Positions 34,757-46,866 of a stretch of 64,000 bases of DNA are shown here, piece by piece; the first letter of the stretch is position 1, and every line of letters starts with the position of its first letter. The notes beneath the pieces are model-generated. The model saw only the letters and a program-made list of their open reading frames with translations. It was not told the DNA's origin and did not search any database. Origin of the DNA: Porpolomopsis calyptriformis (taxonomy: Eukaryota; Basidiomycota; Agaricomycetes; Agaricales; Hygrophoraceae); NCBI GenBank assembly GCA_951640195.1, contig OX621172.1, positions 806,001 through 870,000 of the forward strand, in the 5' to 3' direction. The position numbers and the translations under genes were made by a program.

Positions 34757-34929
34757 GATGAAGTACTGCAACATTTTGGTCAAGTGGTTTAACCAGCCTA
34801 AGTAGTTTTGAGTCGTGAAGGAAAGTGGAGACGTCTCGCAGTTTATAAGGAGTGGTTCTAAAAATAGAGGTCAATTCTTGGCAGATGGGGTGATGACAAA
34901 TGAATGAATAGAATCAAGTCGCCGTTTGA

Positions 34930-37766
34930 ATTGAGTCTTTGTACGTCTTCACAATTTCCTTGGCGTGTCGTAAAATATTTGATCGATCTTCCCAAGTGGC
35001 TTCTTCGATCGGATAGCCTTTCCATTTGACCAAGTATTTTCATTGTCGTTTAGCTCCGGAATGTTGTAGTATGGATTCGACCTCATATTCTTCTTCGTTT
35101 TCGATCAGATCAGGAGGAGGCCGTGATGTGTTGATGACATCAGGGTGGAGTAATTCATTTCCGACGTTGGGTCTCAGGAGTGAAACGTGAAAGACTGGGT
35201 GCAGTCTCCATGTTCCGGGGATGTCGATCAGATAAGCAAGGTCCGATATCTTCTTCAAGACCTTGAATTGTCCGGTCCGTCGGTTGTCGAGCTTCTTTGA
35301 GGGTCATGTCATCTTGATATTCTTGGTGTCCAGCCAGACTAGATCTCCTTCTTCATAGGAGGGTGAGGGTTTCCGTTTGCGATCAGCATATTTCTTCATC
35401 AATTCCATTGTCTTTGATAAAGATCGTTCGGTGTTTTGCTATGCACGTGTGAGGCGTTCGTGAAAGGTGTTTGCTGCAGGCACATTGCTTTGATCCGGAA
35501 TAGCTGTGGGAAGGTGGGGATGACGTCCGTATTCCATATAGAATGGTGATTGTGAAGTGGCAGAGTGTTGCCAATTATTGTAGGCAAATTCCGCAGAAGC
35601 AAGCCATTCCGACCAGTCATCCTGCATAAAGTTGGTATAGAAACGTAAGTAGACTTCAAGTTCTTGATTGGTACGTTCCGTTTGACCATCTGTTTGGGGA
35701 TGATACGCAGTAGAGAGACCGGAGATGATTCCTAAGGAGTTATTGAGGGCTTCTGTGAATTTGGATGCAAATTGCACTCCACGATCAGATATAACCTTTT
35801 GGGGCCATCCATGATGTTTCCAGACATGATTCCGAAAGAGTTTTGCAGCACCTTCTGATGAGAGATTGGAAGTTGTCGGAATGAAGTGAGCACGTTTAGT
35901 GAAGCGATCGATAACGACCATTACAGCATCATAGCCTTGTGACTTGGGGAGTTCGACGATGAGATCGATGGTAATTTCCTTCCATGGTTCCGTAGAGGGG
36001 GGTATGGGTTGGAGTAGTCCTGATGGCTTCGAAGGGAAGTTCTTGTTTTGTTGACAAGCGGGACAGGATCGGATGTAGTTGGTGATGTCTTGTGGGGCAC
36101 CATCCCAAATAAAGTTACGAAGAACAAGTTCCTTCGTCTTCTCAATGCCAGGGTGGCCAGCATGGGGGTAGGCGTGGGACAGTCGTATAATGTCTGTGCG
36201 CAAAGATACTTCCTCTGGCACCACTATTCGACCTTCAACATCGCGTACAACCCCATCAGCTTGGGTCCAAGCAAGTGAGGCATCCTTGAGTTTATCTTGG
36301 ATCTTCTGTGGGAGTGGGATTTTGAAGCGTAATCTAGAGAGAAGACTTGAATTCGACAACTTAACAATTGAATTAATCCATCAGTCGCGCGCTATCAGAA
36401 CTTCGTTCTCCACATCGGCTTCAATGTCAGGTAAATAATCAGGGTGTCTGGACAGGCCATCGGCTTTGTTCTTCCTGCCCAGAACGTACTCGATTTTAAA
36501 CCCGAATCTGGATAGATACTCAGACCAATGAGTTTGGCGATTTGATAAGCGAAGATTCTTGGAAAAGTATCGCAAAGCCAAACTGTCTGTTCTGATGAAA
36601 ATATCGTGTCTCGCTCCTTCGAGAAGATGGCGCCATTGCTTAAAGGAATCAATGATCACCAGGAGCTCTAGATCATGGGTAGGGTAGTTGTTTTCAGCAG
36701 GGGAGGTAGATCTTGAATGATAGCCAACAGGTTTCCAGTGTCCATCGTGAAGTTGGGAGAGTATTCCTGCGATCCCGATGATGGAAGCATCAGTTTCTAG
36801 ACAATAAGGGAGATTGCGATTGGGAATATGAAGAACAGGCGCGTTCATCAAGAGGGACTTGATGTTGTCGAAGGCTTCTTGTCTCTGAGGAGTCCATTCC
36901 CACACAGTTTCATTGTGCAAGAGTTCGTAGAGAGGGGTGGCGACTTTGGAGAAACCCTTGATATACCTTCGCCAAAAGTTCGCGCTGCCCAAGAAGGATT
37001 GGAGTTGTTTCACCATTTCTGGAATAGGCCAAGACATGATGGTGTCGACCTTCTTTGGATTGGTGGTGATTCATCCTTTGGATAGGACGACTCCGAGATA
37101 AATGACTTCTTCCTTCTCGAATTGGCACTTGACAGGTTTACATGAGAGTCCATGTTTCTTCATGATATCTAGAGTTCTGAAGGTCCAGTGTCGCAATTCC
37201 TGTAAATCGTTTCCACAAACAAGCACGTCATTGATATAGATAAAAACGTTTCCAGAGTCCAGAACTTCTTTGAATCTTGTGTCGATCATCCGTTGAAAGG
37301 TGGCTGGTGAGTTCCACAAACCAAAGAACATGATGGTGGGCTCGAAGGCGCCTGCTTCAGTAATGAAAGCAGCTTTCCATTCGTCGCCTTCCTTAATCCT
37401 GATGTTGTTGAATCCCCATCGGATATCCATGACCATGAACAGAGATGCTGTTAGGAGTTTAGGTCGTTGGAGTATTTGATGAAGGAGGGGAAGGGGATAG
37501 TGATCAGGGACCGTGTGTTCATTAAGGTAGCGATAGTCTTCGATAGGACGTAAGCCAGCATTCTTACCTTTAGCATTCACTTCTTCGGCTTTCTTCCTAA
37601 AGAAGAACGGAGAGACTTGTTTCGATTTGGAAGTCCATATTCGTCCAGTAGACAGGTTTTCATCGATGAACTTGTGTAAGTGATCCATCTCAAGAGGGGA
37701 CATTGCGTATTTCGCGCCTTTGACTGGTCTGAAGGTTTCATCCAGTTCTATGGCGTGGTCGAATTC
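34930..37766 (-). pseudogene. pol of A2, 3' part (RT to chromodomain)
   Basis: Minus-strand continuation of pol after the B insertion. It shows MSPLEMDHLHKFIDENLS, RPIEDYRYLNEHTVPDHYPLP, DIRWGFNNIRIKEGDEWKAAF, the RT motif FIYINDVLVCG (YIDD expected), QSFLGSANFWRRYIKGFSK, RNase H LETDAS and a His/Cys integrase zinc domain (HAYPHAGHPGIEKTKELV, CPACQQNK). The integrase core follows (VMVVIDRFTKRAHFIP, ISDRGVQFASKF, YHPQTDGQTERTNQELE), then a chromodomain near 35100-34930. Several frame breaks and stops. Confidence 0.85.
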
Positions 37767-37771
37767 CGAAT

Positions 37772-38174
37772 TGTCACAGACGTAAATTTTCGTTTCTTCT
37801 TTATGTTAGTCATTACTGCTTAGTCGGACAGGTCTTATCTCTACTTGGGATTCCCCAGGGATTCCCCACAATTCCGTATCTTTTCATATATCCAAGATAG
37901 GACATACTTTCATTTCCGACAATCATGTTTCATCTCTTCACATGTTCCGAGTCCTCCTTATCATGCTTATCTTTACTCATCGCATGTATCCCTCGTGTTT
38001 ATACTGACTCATCCGCAGTAGTGTAGTTAGTATATAAACTCCTAGTTAGTCGTACTCAGACTTTAAGTCTGATTCCTCGTTAGCAACCCAATAACTAGGA
38101 CTTGAGACATTATCATTGTCTTGGGACAGAGCTCTCTGAAGTAAAACCATCTCATCGACAACCAGTTTATAACA
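37772..38174 (+). repeat. 5' LTR of B
   Basis: 403 bp, TGTCACAGACG...TTTATAACA. Contains two adjacent GGGATTCCCC words, a TGACTCA motif at about 38004-38010, TATATAAA at 38031-38038 and the self-primer sequence AAGTCTGATTC at 38065-38075, 34 bp after the start of the TATA box. Confidence 0.95.
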
Positions 38175-38175
38175 A

Positions 38176-38186
38176 GAATCAGACTT
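38176..38186 (+). promoter_or_regulatory. Primer-binding site of B (self-priming type)
   Basis: GAATCAGACTT, one base after the LTR. It is the exact reverse complement of AAGTCTGATTC at 38065-38075 in the LTR. It does not begin with TGG, so it does not fit a normal tRNA 3' end. Confidence 0.8.
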
Positions 38187-38507
38187 CCTTCTTGCTCTCT
38201 CCCCTCTATTTGATCCACCCTTGCTTTAACACTGGACGACGACGACGAGGACTTTTACGACCCCTCTGAGCAGAACAACCCCCTTTCTCAATCGCTCTAC
38301 TTACAAACCCGAATCTTCCCAGATCCAAACGAAGAAGCTAGTCAAGCTTCTCCTTTACCAAGTATCACACAAGCTCTAGGAAGAACTCGAAGCGAAACAA
38401 CTCGCTTACTCGCCGCCACCCATTCACAACGTCCCATCACTCCCCCTACCGTTAGATATCAACCCTTTCCGTACCAACAACCGACTCGACCGTCTTCACC
38501 TTTAACA

Positions 38508-39743
38508 ATGCCTTCACCTTCACCATCACCAGATCCAATGGGTTCTCGCGCTAACCCCCCTGTTCCCAATCTCAACGAAATCCTCGCAGTCATGAACGAT
38601 TTACAGAGGGAAATGGCTAACCTTCAGACCTCGAATGCGAACCAGGCAGCAGAGATCCAAGATCTCCACCAACAACTCGCTGCCCAAGCTCAAGTTCAGC
38701 CCCCACTGGGACCTCAGCCTCAACCTCCTGCCGCTCCCACCATCGAGATAAAGATGGCCAAACCGGACGAATTCACGGGTCGACAACAAGACGTCGACAA
38801 ATTTATTAACAGCTGCGAATTATACTTCATGGGAAAACCATACCGCAATGAACACAAGATTCCCTTTGCCCTTTCCTTCATGAAGGGCATGATGGCTCAA
38901 ACTTGGTCTGAAAAGGAGACTAACGACATGAGGACTGTCAACTGGACTGGCCCGACCGCTACCTGGGCCGCCTTTGTAACTCGATTCCGATCAACATTCG
39001 AAGGAATCGACAGACAATCCCGCGCTCGTAACGACATTAAGAATCTCCGCCAAGGAAGGAAGAAAATTGAAGATTATAACCTGCGCTTCGGCGCTTTACA
39101 GGTCGATACCGGTTTCAACGACGCCGCCCTCATCGATCTCTACCAAGCTGGACTCGATTCCGAGTTCATTGAATATATCTACTGACTCCCCACCGTCCCT
39201 ACTACCCTTCAAGAGTGGAAGGACGCCACGACACGTTACCAACACCAAAAGGACATTCTCGCCTCACAGAAACAGTCCTCTACATCCCGACCCCAATACT
39301 CTAACCCCTTTCCTGCACGAGGATCGTATGTGGCTGCGATGACGACCCGCCAAACGACAGCAGCCCCCACCATCAAGAGAGAGGAACCTTCCTCTTCTAC
39401 CAATACGATCCCATACGGGAATTGTTACTCCTGCAGCCAGCCTGGCCACTTCGCGAACGCCTGCCCAAATCGAATCGCCGGTGATGCGAAGAATTTACCC
39501 GATACCTCTTCCTCACGTCGAGGAGGATACTTTCGAGGTAGAGGAGGTTACAGAGGACGAGGACGAGGACGAGGTAGAGATGTACGTGTCATTGCCGCTG
39601 AGCCCCACGTGGAGAATGTCAGCCCGCCCGCTACACTGGCAGCGAGCGAAACTCCGTCGGACATGGCGAAATCTGGTATACGCAATTGGTCGGATGGTCG
39701 GAAGAAGAGGTTGGCAGCGGACTTGAAGGCCCAGGGTTTTTAA
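38508..39743 (+). CDS. gag of B (one internal stop)
   Basis: Capsid polyprotein read from 38508 (MPSPSPSPDPMG). N-terminal coiled coil (NEILAVMNDLQREMANLQTSNANQAAEIQDLHQQLA), then IKMAKPDEFTGRQQDVDKFINSCELYF, the Ty3-type capsid start; FMKGMMAQTWSEKE; ARNDIKNLRQGRKKIEDYNLRFGALQ. A TGA at 39183 interrupts the frame, which then continues to the zinc knuckle CYSCSQPGHFANAC and an RGG/RGRG box. It ends at 39743 on the sequence CAG-GGT-TTT-TAA, the proposed frameshift site. Confidence 0.85.
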
Positions 39744-42700
39744 AAGGTTCGAATGATGTGCTCAACGTTGCGGACCATACCACTCGATGTACTATTGCTC
39801 CTTGCAATTTATTTCGAACTCTCGGTACTATCGAAAAGGGCGATTCAGGACTTACGATAGATGTGTGGATCAAAGCTTCAGATAGTGGCCGACGTGTCCC
39901 CGCCATGTGTCTTGTTGATAGTGGAGCTTCTGGGAACTTTATGGACGAGAATTTCGCAACTCGTCACGAATTTACTCTTCAGGATTTGGAAACCCCAATC
40001 CCCGTATGGAATGCCGATGGGTCAGAGAACCGAGGAGGCCCGATCGTTTTTGACACTGATGTCTGGATAGAAGCTCCAGGTGGACACACTGAAAGGATCC
40101 GTTTGGAAGTGACCGACCTCGGATCCAAGTTTGATATTATCCTCGGCTACCCATGGCTCAGAGCTCAAAACCCTAGTATCGATTGGGAGAAGTCAACACT
40201 GGCTCTCGGAGGCAAAGAGACTCCTCGTCGGTATTGTAGCGGTGAAGCAGAGCCCTCTGTGGTAGAATCGGTCTCGCTGGCGATAACAAGTATTTCAAAA
40301 TCAGACGAGTCTAGAGCCAGCACGGTGGAGGAAGATATGCGAAAGTTTGTACCGGAGGTCTATTGGAAAGACTATGCTAGTGTCTTTGCCAAGGAGTCCT
40401 TCGATTGCCTTCCACCTCATTCTGAATTTGATCATGTCATTGATCTCAAAGATAACTTCATACCACAGAATGACAAGACTTATCCGATGTCCCCTCGAGA
40501 GATAGACTTCCTAGAGAAGTTTTTGGAAGAAAACGTGGCCACTGGACGAATATTCAAAGGAACCTCACCTCAAGCCGCTCCGTTCTTCCTAAGCAAGAAA
40601 GCTGAAGAAATCAATGCGAAAGGACAAGACGCTGGATACAGACCAATCGAAGACTACCGTTATCTGAACCACTTTACCGTTCCTGACTGATATCCTTTAC
40701 CACTTCTCCATCAAATCGTTCAGCAACCCAAATTACGATCTGCTGCGTTATTCACAGTCGTGGATATCCGATGGGGATTCAATAACATTCAGATCAAAGA
40801 AGGCGACGAATGGAAAGCTGCTTTCAACACGGTCAAGGGACTCTATGTTCCAAGAGTGATGTTCTTTGGTCTACGGAATTCTCCAGCTATGTTCCAATGG
40901 ATGATCGACACGCGATTTGCAGAAGTGTTAAAATCAGGTTGTGTCTTTATCTATATCGATGACGTTCTCATCTGCGGAGATGATCTAGAAGAATTACGTT
41001 ACTGGACGTTCAAAACCCTTGATATCATGAAGAAGAACAAGCTCTCCTGCAAACCCGTCAAGTGCCAATTCAAGAAAGAAGAGGTGATTTATCTAGGGAT
41101 GACCTTAACGAAAGGTCATATCGGAACCAATCCCAAGAAGGTCAAAGCCATTGTTGAATGGCCCGAGCCTCGAACCGTCAAACAACTCCAATCCTTTCTC
41201 GGAAGCGCAAATTTCTGGAGAAAATATATCAAGGACTTCTCGAAGATCGCCCAACCACTCAACCAGTTACTCCGCAAAGATACTATATGGGAATGGACCT
41301 CCAAACGACAACATGCCTTTGATCAGTTGAAACACTCCCTCACGAATGCCCCTGTCCTCGAAATACCAGATCAAGACCTACCATACTGCCTAGAGACTGA
41401 CACCTCTGGTTTTGCCTTGGGAGGAATACTATCTCAGCTACACGAAGGCGAATGGAAACCTGTAGGCTTTCATTCAAGATCTTTAACCCCTGCTGAAAAG
41501 AAATATCCGACTCACGACGCTGAGCTTCTAGCGATAATAGACTGTCTTAAAGCATGGCGACATCTTTTGGAAGGTTCGCGACACGACCTTCTGATTCATA
41601 CCGACAGTCTCGCCCTCAAATATTTCAGTACTGCTCGCGTATTGTTTGGACGACGTGCTCGTTGGTCAGAAATCTTATCAAGATACGAGTATAAAATCGA
41701 GTACGTCCCAGGGAGAAAGAATAAGGCCGATGGGTTATCCAGGCGCCCAGATTATTTCGACGAGAGTAAAGGCGAGGTGGAAGACGAAATTTTAATCGCA
41801 GATGAACATTGGATCAATTCGATTGTCAAACTTTCAGAACCGGACTTTCTCGCAAAATTACGCTTCAAGCTACCAATACCGAACAAGATCTCACAGAGAA
41901 TTGAGGATGCCTCACTGTTTTGGGACCAAGCTGATGGGTTGGTTCGCGATGTTGAAGGTCGAATTGTGGTGCCGGAGGAAGTATCTCTGCGCACAGACAT
42001 AATATGACTGTCCCACGCCTACCCCCACGCTGGACACCCTGGCATTGAGAAGATGAAGGAGCTAGTGCTCCGAAACTTTGTTTGGGATGGCGTCTCTCAA
42101 GACGTTATCAACTACGTACGATCCTGTCCTGCTTGTCAACAAAACAAGAATTATCCTTCGAAGCCGACAGGACTCCTACAACCTATACCCCCCACTACCG
42201 AACCATGGACTGAGATAACCGTCGATCTCATTGTTCAACTACCTGACTCGCTTGGATATGACGCCGTGATGGTAGTCGTCGATCGTTTCACAAAACGAGC
42301 CCACTTTATTCCGACGACTTCTAATCTCTCATCAGAAGGCGCTGCCCGACTTTTCCGTGATCATATCTGGAAACACCATGGATGGCCAAAGAAGATTATT
42401 TCTGATCGTGGAGTTCAGTTCGCATCAAAATTCACTGAAGCCCTCAATAAGCTCCTAGGAACCATTTCTGGACTGTCTACTGCTTATCATCCCGAGACCG
42501 ATGGTCAGACTGAACGAACGAACCAAGAACTCGAAGTCTACCTATGGTTCTATACCAATTTCATGCAAGACAACTGGTCCGAATGGCTGGCTTCTGCCGA
42601 ATTTGCTTACAATAATCGACAGCACTCCTCCACATCACAATCACCCTTCTATTTGGAATATGGCCGTCACCCTCATTTACCGATCACAATCAAATCCCCG

Positions 42701-43276
42701 AGTAATGTCCCCGCAGCAAACACCTTTCACGAACGTCTCACGCGTGCTCAGAAGAGTGCCGGCGAATCACTTTCACATGCCGCAGAATCAATGAAGAAAT
42801 ATGCCGATCGAAAACGGAAACTCTCTCCCTCCTTCAAAGTCGGAGATTTGGTTTGGTTGGACACCAAGAACATCAAGACGACTCGACCTGCCAAGAAACT
42901 AGATAACCGAAGAACTGGACCATTCAAGATCCTGAAACAAGTATCAGATCTTGCGTATCTTATCAACATCCCCGGAACTTGGAAGCTCCACCCAGTTTTT
43001 CATGTATCACTCCTGAGACCAAATGTCGAAGATAAGTTGCTCCACCCTGATATTGCTGATACATCTCGACCTCCACCAGATCTGATCGAGAACGAAGAAG
43101 AATACGAAGTTGAATCTATTCTTCAACACTCCGGAGTTCAACGCCGACAAAAATATTTGGTCAAATGGAAAGGTTATCCGATCGAAGAAGCTACTTGGGA
43201 AGAACGATCGAACGTCTTACGACACACTAAAGAAATTGTGAAGACTTACGAAGACTCAATTCAAACGGCGACTTGA
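39735..43276 (+). pseudogene. pol of B (two internal stops)
   Basis: In the -1 frame relative to gag. Protease: CLVDSGASGNFMDE (DSG). RT: AGYRPIEDYRYLNHFTVPD, VVDIRWGFNNIQIKEGDEWKAAF, FIYIDDVLICGDD (intact YIDD). RNase H: CLETDTSGFALGG. Integrase zinc finger: HAYPHAGHPGIEKMKELV with CPACQQNKN. Core: VDRFTKRAHFIP, ISDRGVQFASKFTEAL, AYHPETDGQTERTNQELE. GPF region near 42910, then chromodomain EEYEVESILQHSGVQRRQKYLVKWKGYPIEEATWEE. Stops at 40688 (TGA) and 42005 (TGA where A1 has CGA). Confidence 0.9.
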
Positions 43277-43445
43277 CTCGTTTGTCATCATTCCAGCTGT
43301 CCATTTTTGAATTCTATTTTTAGGTCGAGTAGGCGTTTATAAACTCAGAATCGTCGATACGATTCCATCCAGTCTTTCCCCACTTTTGATGAACTTACCC
43401 AATACTGTTGTTCCCAATGCCAACATCGCTAAATCATCGTTCATA

Positions 43446-44183
43446 ATGCCCGCCACTCGATCTCCCTCTCCTCAAGTTGCCATCAGACGCGCTGGACGGA
43501 TCCCCTCGTCTGCCGCCATCCGTTCCCCTACCCCCGGTCCCTCCACCTCTTCTTCCTCCACTCGACAATTACGCCGACAAGCTCGCGCACGTGCAGAGGA
43601 CTTCTTCAAAGAGTACCCCACGGAAACCCCTCCTCCTGAAGATCCTGCCGTTACTATTTCGCGTCTCACGGTCCACAGCAATAGTGTTAGCAACTGGAAC
43701 CAAGAACTTCGACAAGAACGCGAGGTCTTGAAAGCCGAGCTCAAAGCATCAGAGAGGAGTGCCCTATATTGGAAGAACCGCTGGGACGAGAGTGAGCTCA
43801 AAGTTTGGGAGCTCCAATGACAGAAGAAATGTACATGGGTCGATTGCTACGACGTCACCACCCGCGCCATCATCGTCAAGCTCGTAGAGGAGAGTCGTCG
43901 AGCTGAACGACTCTCTCGAGAGGATTTCCTCCGAGCTCAGCAAGATCTTGCGACGACAGAAACTATAATCAACTACGGTGCGTCAGTCGAGTACCCCATC
44001 GACCTCGACTTAGAATACCCGGACGACGACGACGTCAAGACAGTCCGAGCCCCTTCCCTCATCGAAACGGCTTCGGAAGCTATCCCCATCGCTTCCCTCT
44101 CAGTGGTCATCGAGGCCCCCACTGGTGAGGAAATCCAGACTCAGGGCCCAGAGGACGAAACGACTGACACCACCCAGGTTTGA
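43446..44183 (+). pseudogene. ORF3 of B, coiled-coil protein in the env position (one stop)
   Basis: Sense ORF 170 bp after pol. Starts MPATRSPSPQVAIRRAGRIP, followed by SPTPGPSTSSSST, a basic RRQARARAEDFFKEYP segment, then a predicted coiled coil (NSVSNWNQELRQEREVLKAELKASERSALYWKNRWDESELKVWELQ). After a TGA at 43818 the frame continues with VDCYDVTTRAIIVKLVEESRRAERLSREDFLRAQQDL and an acidic, Pro/Ile-rich end. About 245 residues in all. No signal peptide or membrane helix, so not a classical envelope. Closely related to ORF3 of A1/A2 and arranged like the unrelated-looking ORF3 of C. Confidence 0.8.
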
Positions 44184-44217
44184 AATTCGGGTCGAATTTC
44201 CCGAAAAACGAGGTGTA

Positions 44218-44619
44218 TGTCACGGACGTAAATTTTCGTTTCTTCTTTATGTTAGTCATTACTGCTTAGTCAGACAGGTCTTATCTCTACTTGGGATTCC
44301 CCAGGGATTCCCCACAATTCCGTATCTTTTCATATATCCAAGATAGGACATACTTTATTTCCGACAATCATGTTTCATCTCTTCACATGTCCTGAGTCCT
44401 CCTTATCATGCTTATCTTTACTCGTCGCATGTATCCCTTGTGTTTATACTGACTCATCTGCAGTAGTGTAGTTAGTATATAAACTCCTAGTTAGTCGTAC
44501 TCAGACTTTAAGTCTGATTCCTCGTTAGCAACCCAATAACTAGGACTTGAGACATTATCATCGTCTTGGGACAGAGCTCTCCGAAGTAAAACCATCTCAT
44601 CGACAACCAGTTTATAACA
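44218..44619 (+). repeat. 3' LTR of B
   Basis: 402 bp, TGTCACGGACG...TTTATAACA. Nine substitutions and one 1-bp indel against the 5' LTR. Followed directly by the CGAAT duplication and the interrupted A2 pol. Confidence 0.95.
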
Positions 44620-44624
44620 CGAAT

Positions 44625-45317
44625 GCGGTGGAAGGCGGTCGAAGGATTCTTTGGCAAAGACACTAGAGTAGTCTCTCCAGTATACCTCTAGTACAAACTT
44701 TCGCATATCTTCTTCTACCATGCTGGCTTGGGATTCATCCGACTTCAATACGTGTCGATTCATAGCCAGCGTGACCGATTCCATTCCCGGTGACTCCGCA
44801 TCGTTCACTATCCATTGTGGTAGAGGGAAATCTTTGCTATCTAGAGCCAGTGTTGCCTCTTTCCAATCGATGTTGGGGTTATGCTTTTTGAGCCACGGGA
44901 AGCTGAGGATAATATCCATCTTAGATCCGAGATTGGTCACTTCCAATTGGATCCATTCATTGTGTCCTCCAGGAGCCTCTAACCAAATATCAATATCATT
45001 CTCGATGGGTCCGCCTCAGTTTTCAGATCCATCAGCATTCCATATGGGGATTGGAGTTTCCAATCGTGTTAGAGTAAAATTGTGGCGAGTTGCGAAGGAT
45101 TCATCCACAAAATTTCCAGAGGCTCCACTATCAACCAGAGCAGTGGCCAGAACACGTTGACCAGTGTCGGTAGCTTCAATCCAAACATCCAAAATGAGTC
45201 CAAGATTGCCTTCTTCAAGAGTACCAAGAATTCGAAATAGATTGCATGGGGTGGTGGTACATTCTTGAGTAGATACATCCGTAACAGTAGGCAAAGCGTT
45301 CGGACTCCTTAAAAACC
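44625..45317 (-). pseudogene. pol of A2, 5' part (protease)
   Basis: Minus strand, from the proposed frameshift site (45312-45318) to the B insertion. Encodes FRILGTLEEGNLGLILDVWIEA, the protease ALVDSGASGNFVDESFATRHNFT, NADGSEN (then a stop where A1 has RGGP), WIQLEVTNLGSKMDIILSFPWLKKHNPNIDW, and SMVEEDMRKFVLEVYWRDYSSVFAKESFDRLPPHS, where it is cut by B. Confidence 0.85.
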
Positions 45318-45914
45318 CTGTTCTTTCAGTTCCTTGACGAGCTGAGCTTTCCTCTCCTTCAGCCAGCGATTGATCCTGCAGTTGTCCACCATTTGAATAG
45401 TTTCCTCCATAGTAACTGGGGAAACCACCTCGTTGACTCGTTCCGTCTCGACACCTCATATACTTCATCCTCGACCTTGCCCTGTGGTTGGTCTTCCTCG
45501 TCGTCCGGCAGGGGCACTACTCGATGGACGCGCTGACGAAGAAGAGGCGAGAGGGGCATTTGGACACTTGTTCACCCAATGACCTGGTTCTCCGCAGCGA
45601 TAGCAGTTGCCTCGTGGAATGCGCGATATTGATGAAGAGGAAGTTGTCTCCTGTTTGACAGGAGCAGAGGAGGGAGTTCAGGTCATCGTTCGAGCCACGG
45701 TCTCCCTGGGAGCGTAGTAGTTACTCCGGGGAGTGGCACGACACTCAAGTGTGAGTTCAAGACGTTGTCGATCGAAGGTGGAAGCTTTTTGCTTCCAAGC
45801 ATTGAGGGTAGCGGGGATGGGATCGAGAGCATAGATTTTTTCGAGGATTCCAGGATTGAGGCCGTTTCGGTAGAAAACTTTGAGTGCGTCGTCGTTGAAA
45901 CCAGTTTCATCCGC

Positions 45915-46089
45915 TGATACGACCCATTGGTCCTTTGGACTCCAATTCATGATTTGTATGTGTTGATGTTGATAGTGACTAGTTACAGTAGATGTGACAT
46001 GTAACGAAAGAAGAAGCCTTTGTATGCAACCACTACATTCCCTCTGCACTTGCACTTCTGGAGGGCTCAGGCCCAGCCCAGTTGTATCA
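45915..46089. mobile_element. 175-bp MITE inserted in A2 gag
   Basis: Ends TGATACGACC and, inverted, TGATACAACT, a 10-bp imperfect TIR. CCGC is duplicated on both sides (45911-45914, 46090-46093). The intact sister sequence in A1 (about 51668-51690) has one CCGC at this place, so the empty site is known. Confidence 0.85.
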
Positions 46090-46507
46090 CCGCGAGAGCT
46101 CCGAATCGTACATTATAATTGTCCACAGTAGAAAGTCCTTGGGTTACCTTTTGAATCTTGACCTGTGCCGTCACCTTAGCATCTACATCTCCAAAACTAT
46201 CCTCGATCAACTCCATGAAATCTTCGTAGTCGGCTCCGATCCACTAGTTGCGATTAAAATCTTGGGTCTGCTGTCGAGCCCATGATTGGGCAACACCTTT
46301 CTTCATGAATGACAAGACGTAGGTGATCCTATGTCTGTTGGACCACGGCTGTCGTCAAGGACTAGATGACAAGCTTGGATGAAGTCAAGACATTTGGCTG
46401 CAGACCCGTCGTATTCATCGGGTTTGGCTATCTTGATGGAGGGGGGAGTGGGTTGTTGAGGCAAGGGAGGTTGTTGGGGTGGCTGAGGGGGTTGAGGAGG
46501 TTGAGGT

Positions 46508-46866
46508 TGTTAGACAGCAGTCTAGGGTTGATCGCAAGGTTTTACTTCAGGCTCTGGGTGTAGGGTTTTAAAGGGTTGGAAGACTACTGATTGGGGTGTT
46601 AACGAAAGAAACAGACTTATCCTAAGTCTATCTACTGCTAGCTTTATATACTAGCTAAGTATGAGTTATATTGACTACGTGTGAGTCGTAACGACTATAG
46701 ATGAGTCATGTAGATAAGGAGAGTGATGGTAGACTAAATATAGATATGGCTTGGTCACCTTCTATTACTAAGCGGGGCTTGGGTGGCTAAGCAGCTATTG
46801 ATGTAAACTGTCTGATGTAAATAGGAATAGACGAGCAAAGGAAAAAGAAAAAATATATCTCTGACA
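46508..46866 (-). repeat. Solo LTR of a fourth family (D) inside A2 gag
   Basis: 359 bp, TGTTAGACAG...CTCTGACA on the plus strand, flanked by GAGGT at 46503-46507 and 46867-46871. On the minus strand it starts TGTCAGAG and holds TGACTCA, TAGCTAGTATATAAAGC and GAAGTAAAACC, the same order of promoter and terminator-proximal words as LTRs A, B and C, though the rest differs. No internal sequence of this family occurs in the window. Confidence 0.85.

Larger units (their letters stand above)
37772..44619 (+). mobile_element. Ty3/gypsy chromovirus B, full length, nested in A2 pol
   Basis: 6.85 kb with LTRs 37772-38174 and 44218-44619 and a perfect TSD CGAAT (37767-37771, 44620-44624). The insertion cut A2 pol within the codons for PPHSEFDH, and removing it restores that reading. 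Order: LTR, primer site, gag, pol in the -1 frame, ORF3, hairpin, LTR. The two LTRs differ at nine positions, eight of them CpG/TpG or CpG/CpA. RT keeps YIDD. Only single stop codons interrupt each ORF (39183 in gag, 40688 and 42005 in pol, 43818 in ORF3), so it is young but inactive as read. Confidence 0.95.

Noticed and set aside
39183..39185. Stop codons in gag/pol as programmed readthrough
   Set aside because: Positions differ between copies and most are TGA at CGA codons of sister copies, so decay is the simpler reading.
43446..44183. ORF3 as a retroviral envelope gene
   Set aside because: No signal peptide, membrane helix, furin-type site or cysteine pattern; it is a soluble coiled-coil type.
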